Shown here: in pieces, positions 59,354-64,000 of the stretch
Layout: each line of letters opens with the position of its first letter
How positions within the stretch are numbered: the first letter of the stretch is position 1
From: Flavobacterium frigidimaris
GTDB lineage: Bacteria; Bacteroidota; Bacteroidia; Flavobacteriales; Flavobacteriaceae
Reading direction: 5' to 3'
Assembly (NCBI GenBank): GCA_900129595.1
Contig: FQWG01000027.1
Span: 1 to 64,000 of the forward strand
DNA length: 64,000 bases
Program-made: the position numbers and the translations under genes
Notes under the pieces: generated by a model
Told to the model about the DNA's origin: nothing
Databases searched by the model: none
The model's input: the letters and a program-made list of their open reading frames with translations, nothing else

Positions 59354-60307
59354 ATGAAACCTTCATACGAAATAACTCCCGAAATATTAAAATTAATCGT
59401 TTCTGTCTCTGAGAAAATTGGAGAAGTAAACGCCAAATATTTAGTAAAACAAAACCCTACATTAAGAAAACAAAATAAGATAAAAACAATTCATTCTTCG
59501 TTAAGTATTGAAGGAAACACATTGTCTGAGGAACAAATTACTGCAATTCTTGAAAACAAGAGAGTTGTGGGACCTCAAAAAGATATCATTGAAGTCTTAA
59601 ATGCTTTAGAGGTATATGATAACTTAAGTTCCTTAAAATATCAGTTTGAAAAAGATTTTTTGAAAGCTCATAAATTGTTAATGAAAAATCTAATTGAAGA
59701 TCCGGGAACTTACAGAAAAAAAGGAGTTGGAATTGTAAAAGGCGGAAAAGTTGAACATATTGCGCCTCCTTATCAAAATGTTCCTTTTTTGATGAAAGAT
59801 TTATTCGAATATTTAAGAGATAAATCTGAAATCACGTTAATAAAAAGTTGTGTTTTTCATTATGAAATGGAATTCATTCATCCTTTTATGGATGGAAATG
59901 GAAGAATGGGAAGATTATGGCAAACCCTGATTTTGATGAGCGAATATAAATTATTTGAATTCCTGCCATTCGAAACTTTAATTTCAAAAAATCAGGAAGA
60001 ATATTATAAGGTTTTATCGGTTTGTGACAAACAAGGAAAATCAACCAATTTCATTTCGTACATGCTACAAATAATAGACACTTCACTTTCGTCATTGCTT
60101 GAAAATTCTACAAAAAAATTAAACGAAACAGAACGGCTGGAATTATTTATTGAAAACGTAAAAGAAGAATTCACAAGAAAAGATTATATGAAATATTTTA
60201 GTGAGTTGTCATCTGCAACAGCCAGCAGAGATTTAAGGACAGGTGTAGAAAACCAAATTATTGAAAAAAGTGGCGATAAAAAAACAACAATATACATCAA
60301 AAAATAA
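59354..60307 (+). CDS. Fic-family AMP/UMP-transferase with C-terminal winged helix
   Basis: A 317-residue protein. The active-site motif HPFMDGNGRMGRLW (His176) is complete, so it should transfer a nucleotide monophosphate to a protein hydroxyl. An inhibitory motif of the S/TxxxEG/N type is visible N-terminally at 48-55 (SSLSIEGN), as in class II Fic proteins, so the enzyme is probably autoinhibited. The last 55 residues (ERLELFIENVKEEFTRKDYMKYF...TTIYIKK) look like a winged helix that could bind DNA. A 13-bp repeat sits twice immediately before the start. The start was set at the ATG after the repeat; the longer frame begins inside it. Target unknown. Confidence 0.87.
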   Translation: MKPSYEITPEILKLIVSVSEKIGEVNAKYLVKQNPTLRKQNKIKTIHSSLSIEGNTLSEEQITAILENKRVVGPQKDIIEVLNALEVYDNLSSLKYQFEKDFLKAHKLLMKNLIEDPGTYRKKGVGIVKGGKVEHIAPPYQNVPFLMKDLFEYLRDKSEITLIKSCVFHYEMEFIHPFMDGNGRMGRLWQTLILMSEYKLFEFLPFETLISKNQEEYYKVLSVCDKQGKSTNFISYMLQIIDTSLSSLLENSTKKLNETERLELFIENVKEEFTRKDYMKYFSELSSATASRDLRTGVENQIIEKSGDKKTTIYIKK

Positions 60308-60482
60308 AAAGGATTGATTGAGTTTATTGCCTAACAAAAACGCACTTCTATTCTATATAATCTCCAAATCATAGAACTTTCCCGCAAAATTATATAACAC
60401 GTTTTTTTGTTGTTTGAAGTAATTTTAATCTAACGATAATTAGAATATAAAATTCTTTTTAAAACACTAAAACAGCAAAATC
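60308..60482. other. Short AT-rich intergenic region
   Basis: Nothing identifiable was seen between the Fic gene and the small lipoprotein gene. Confidence 0.4.
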
Positions 60483-60659
60483 ATGCAAAAGAACATTACA
60501 CGTTTGTTAATGGTATTCGTAATACTATTTTCATTTACCAGTTGCGAAGTTATTGGAGACATTTTTAAAGCCGGAATGGGATTCGGGATTTTTATCGTCA
60601 TCTTTATTGTTGCGATCATCATCTTTATATTCGCCAAGCTTTTTGGTGGTAAGAAATAA
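60483..60659 (+). CDS. Tiny lipoprotein with a transmembrane helix
   Basis: A 58-residue protein. The N-terminal signal MQKNITRLLMVFVILFSF ends in a lipobox-like FTSC (Cys20), followed by a short stretch and a very hydrophobic helix (GIFIVIFIVAIIIFIFAKLF) and a basic end GGKK. Small proteins of this design occur in other flavobacteria to my knowledge. Good codon structure and a terminator directly after support it as a real gene. Function unknown. Confidence 0.7.
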   Translation: MQKNITRLLMVFVILFSFTSCEVIGDIFKAGMGFGIFIVIFIVAIIIFIFAKLFGGKK

Positions 60660-60668
60660 ACATAAAAA

Positions 60669-60700
60669 AAATCCCGATCATTTACTGATCGGGATTTCTT
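60669..60700. terminator. Bidirectional terminator
   Basis: A perfect 12-bp stem (60669-60680 with 60686-60697, loop tttac) flanked by A and T runs, between convergent genes. Confidence 0.9.
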
Positions 60701-60720
60701 TTTTTATCTAAAACTATGTT

Positions 60721-62396
<1,676 letters not shown>

Positions 62397-62436
62397 AGGT
62401 GCTAAGGTTCTAAGTTTTCACCATGCGAAGAAAATT

Positions 62437-62628
62437 TCTCGCAAAGCCGCAGAGGCGCAAAGAAAACATACTTTGTGTTGAAAATTTTTACCATATAAGT
62501 GACATAAGTTCATTTAAACTAAACTTAAAAAAGAAAAACTTTGCGCCTTTGCGTCTTTGCGAGATTAATTTAACAGCTACATAAGTTCATATAGGCAAAC
62601 TTATAATTTCTTATATCACTTATATGGT
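62437..62628. repeat. Two interlocked inverted repeats
   Basis: Arm pair A: 62437-62462 with 62539-62564 (tctcgcaaag type, 26 bases with few mismatches). Arm pair B: 62491-62509 with 62610-62628 (accatataagt type, 18 of 19). The order is A, B, A', B', so the pairs overlap and cannot all form nested stems at once. Confidence 0.7.
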
Positions 62629-62637
62629 TTAAAAAAA

Positions 62638-63411
62638 TTACAATTTACTTTCTTTCTCTAAAGCGACTTCAAGACTCTCAAAATTAGGCAGTACTTTTGC
62701 GATCATACCGTCTTTGTTCAGAATAAAATGTGTTGGGAATGAATTGAGTTGCAGAGCTTCATTCATATAGACTTTCATATTTGGAACTACCGAATATTTT
62801 AAAGGTCGTTTCGTTAAAAAAGCCTTTAATTTTTCCGGTGAATCTTCGGCGAGACTTATAAACAGGATATCTTTTCGGTCTTTGTATTCGTCTGCTAGTT
62901 TATTTACCTGAGGAAATTCTTTGATGCAGGGCGTACAGTGAATGTACCAGCATTTTATGACAATTATTTTCCCTTTCATGGATTCATTTGTTATCAGATT
63001 CCCGTTTAAATCTTTGAACGAGAATTTTGGAAAGGGAGTTCCTTCCATTTCGAAATTTTTGTGGGCATCGAAACCAATTTGATTGATGGTGGCTTTTATA
63101 CTGGTATCTGAATTGGGCTGAATTTCAAATAGTTTATAATAGTATTTTGAATCCTCTGATTTTAATCGAATGGGGATGAAGTTTCCGTTGGCCAACTGAT
63201 TTAAGAAAGACTCTTTTGAAATTGCTGCAGAAAGTGGATCTAATGCTATAAAATCTCCGGAAAGCATGATGTTTTTACTTTGGTAAGCGGACCAATCTGT
63301 ATATGCTTTTTGAATTTGGATTGGGTCAACTTCCGGATTTCGGTATTGGGTTTGGGCAATAGAAAGTGAAAATATTAAAAATGTTATGATACTAAAAATT
63401 GATTTTTGCAT
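62638..63411 (-). CDS. Secreted TlpA-like thiol-disulfide oxidoreductase
   Basis: A 257-residue exported protein: signal peptide (MQKSIFSIITFLIFSLSIAQ), an N-terminal region of about 100 residues of unknown fold, then a thioredoxin-like domain of the TlpA/ResA type with the active site CTPC (Cys159, Cys162) in KCWYIHCTPCIKEFPQV. It should keep cysteines of exported proteins reduced or oxidised. Start set at 63411 before the signal peptide. A -7 element lies upstream (63438-63445). Confidence 0.87.
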   Translation of the reverse strand: MQKSIFSIITFLIFSLSIAQTQYRNPEVDPIQIQKAYTDWSAYQSKNIMLSGDFIALDPLSAAISKESFLNQLANGNFIPIRLKSEDSKYYYKLFEIQPNSDTSIKATINQIGFDAHKNFEMEGTPFPKFSFKDLNGNLITNESMKGKIIVIKCWYIHCTPCIKEFPQVNKLADEYKDRKDILFISLAEDSPEKLKAFLTKRPLKYSVVPNMKVYMNEALQLNSFPTHFILNKDGMIAKVLPNFESLEVALEKESKL

Positions 63412-63437
63412 GAGTTTTATAAGATACAATTGGGTTT

Positions 63438-63445
63438 CAAAAGTA
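63438..63445 (-). promoter_or_regulatory. -7 promoter element for the TlpA-like gene
   Basis: On the minus strand TACTTTTG matches TAnnTTTG, 26 bases before the ATG at 63411. Confidence 0.55.
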
Positions 63446-63471
63446 AAAAATTAATCTTAAACTTTTTTAAT

Positions 63472-63479
63472 TAGATTTG
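63472..63479 (+). promoter_or_regulatory. -7 promoter element for the Lgt-like gene
   Basis: TAGATTTG matches TAnnTTTG, 29 bases before the ATG at 63509; a second candidate TATATTAG lies at 63482-63489. Confidence 0.5.
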
Positions 63480-63508
63480 ACTATATTAGCTAAAAATTCT
63501 GACTAAAA

Positions 63509-64000
63509 ATGACATTCCCCTTTCAATTTGAAATCTTTGAAAAAACATTTTACTGGCATTTTATATTTGAAACTTTGGCTTTTTTTGTTGGTATCAGAGT
63601 CTATTATTTTCTAAAAAAAAGAATTCAGGATCCCATATCGGATACGAATCGACTGATCATTATGATTGGTGCCATGATTGGTGCTTTAATAGGATCAAGA
63701 GTAATTGCTTTACTCGAAAATCCCTCGCAAATTGCTCATCAGACTTTTTTAAGTTTATATCAAAATAAAACGGTTGCCGGAGGTTTTTTAGGAGGATTAT
63801 TGGGTGTTGAATTAATTAAAAAATGCATTGGTGTAAAAATTGCTTCGGGAGATTTATATGTAATCCCAATTATCGTGGCATTATTTATTGGCCGAATTGG
63901 TTGTTTTTCAATGGGAATTGCTGAACCTACCTTTGGTAACGAAACGACATTTTTTACTGGAATGAATTTAGGCGACGGATTAAAAAGACATCCGATTGCT
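63509..64000 (+). CDS. Prolipoprotein diacylglyceryl transferase-like protein, cut by the window end
   Basis: The visible 164 residues are a polytopic membrane protein of the Lgt type: helices FIFETLAFFVGIRVYYFL, LIIMIGAMIGALIGSRVIALL and VAGGFLGGLLGVELI, then GDLYVIPIIVALFIGRIGCFSMG, which corresponds to the Lgt motif GRIGNFxNGE, and a closing RHPIA like the RHPTQLYE of Lgt. The signature differs at two places (Cys for Asn, Met for Asn), so it may be an Lgt paralogue rather than the housekeeping enzyme. Lgt adds diacylglycerol to lipoprotein precursors. The C-terminal part is outside the window. Confidence 0.75.
   Translation, partial: MTFPFQFEIFEKTFYWHFIFETLAFFVGIRVYYFLKKRIQDPISDTNRLIIMIGAMIGALIGSRVIALLENPSQIAHQTFLSLYQNKTVAGGFLGGLLGVELIKKCIGVKIASGDLYVIPIIVALFIGRIGCFSMGIAEPTFGNETTFFTGMNLGDGLKRHPIA

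Overview
The window looks like chromosome from a low-GC member of the Bacteroidota, most likely the genus Flavobacterium. The evidence is a cell-surface adhesin with SprB repeats and a gliding-type C-terminal domain, followed by a PorP/SprF gene; many upstream regions with the Bacteroidota -7 promoter motif TAnnTTTG; few recognisable Shine-Dalgarno sites; signal peptides ending in ...AQ; and several families of AT-rich inverted repeats between genes. No complete insertion sequence, integrase, prophage, CRISPR array or tRNA gene was seen.

Layout. 1-733 is gene-poor and begins with a promoter reading out of the window to the left. 734-9100 holds a SIMPL-domain protein, a rhomboid protease, an LpxL-like acyltransferase, GlmM, an ACP phosphodiesterase, gamma-glutamyltransferase and a ClC channel/transporter. 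9195-19843 holds UvrA, a secreted TonB-C-like protein, a LOG-family hydrolase, an M1-peptidase-like protein that seems to have lost its zinc site and carries an outer-membrane barrel, and a fused branched-chain 2-oxoacid dehydrogenase E1. 19905-25351 holds KdsB, an extradiol dioxygenase, a RecD-like helicase and a DUF3822-RsmD pair. 25352-31827 holds a two-component system, a decayed ketopantoate reductase fragment, RNase P RNA, a Kbp-like BON-LysM protein with a BON lipoprotein, and small proteins. 32032-33746 is dnaX, split by a run of ten A residues that would allow a -1 frameshift making both a short and a long (tau-like) product. 33829-40314 holds redox and regulatory genes and a polyphosphate operon (sixA, ppk1, ppx). 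40811-50767 is a surface-adhesion block: a small secreted protein, a 2079-residue adhesin, PorP/SprF and an OmpA-family protein. 50916-56172 holds a CAP-domain lipoprotein, PdxH, RNase Z, a STAS-like protein and a pyrimidine group (pyrR, a DUF6891 gene, pyrB). 56429-60659 is an AT-rich accessory patch: a probable PARIS anti-phage pair (AriA ATPase and AriB DUF4435/TOPRIM), a VOC protein, a Fic protein with a tandem 13-bp operator-like repeat at its start, and a tiny lipoprotein. 60721-64000 holds a YbiT-like ABC-F ATPase, a TlpA-like thioredoxin and the first part of an Lgt-family protein.

How the genes work together. The adhesin, PorP/SprF and OmpA genes match the known arrangement in which a type B type IX secretion substrate is exported with a dedicated SprF partner. 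sixA, ppk1 and ppx run in that order with short gaps and would control polyphosphate. AriA and AriB abut exactly (TAA followed directly by ATG). The DUF3822 and rsmD genes overlap by four bases.

The observations most worth following up are the dnaX slippery site, the PARIS locus, the Fic operator, two copies of a hairpin element whose hairpin differs in sequence but not in pairing (possibly the Flavo-1 RNA motif), the six exactly in-register 82-residue adhesin repeats, and the ABC-F protein in which both halves of a single ATP site have degenerated. All functional calls rest on reading the sequence; no database search was run.
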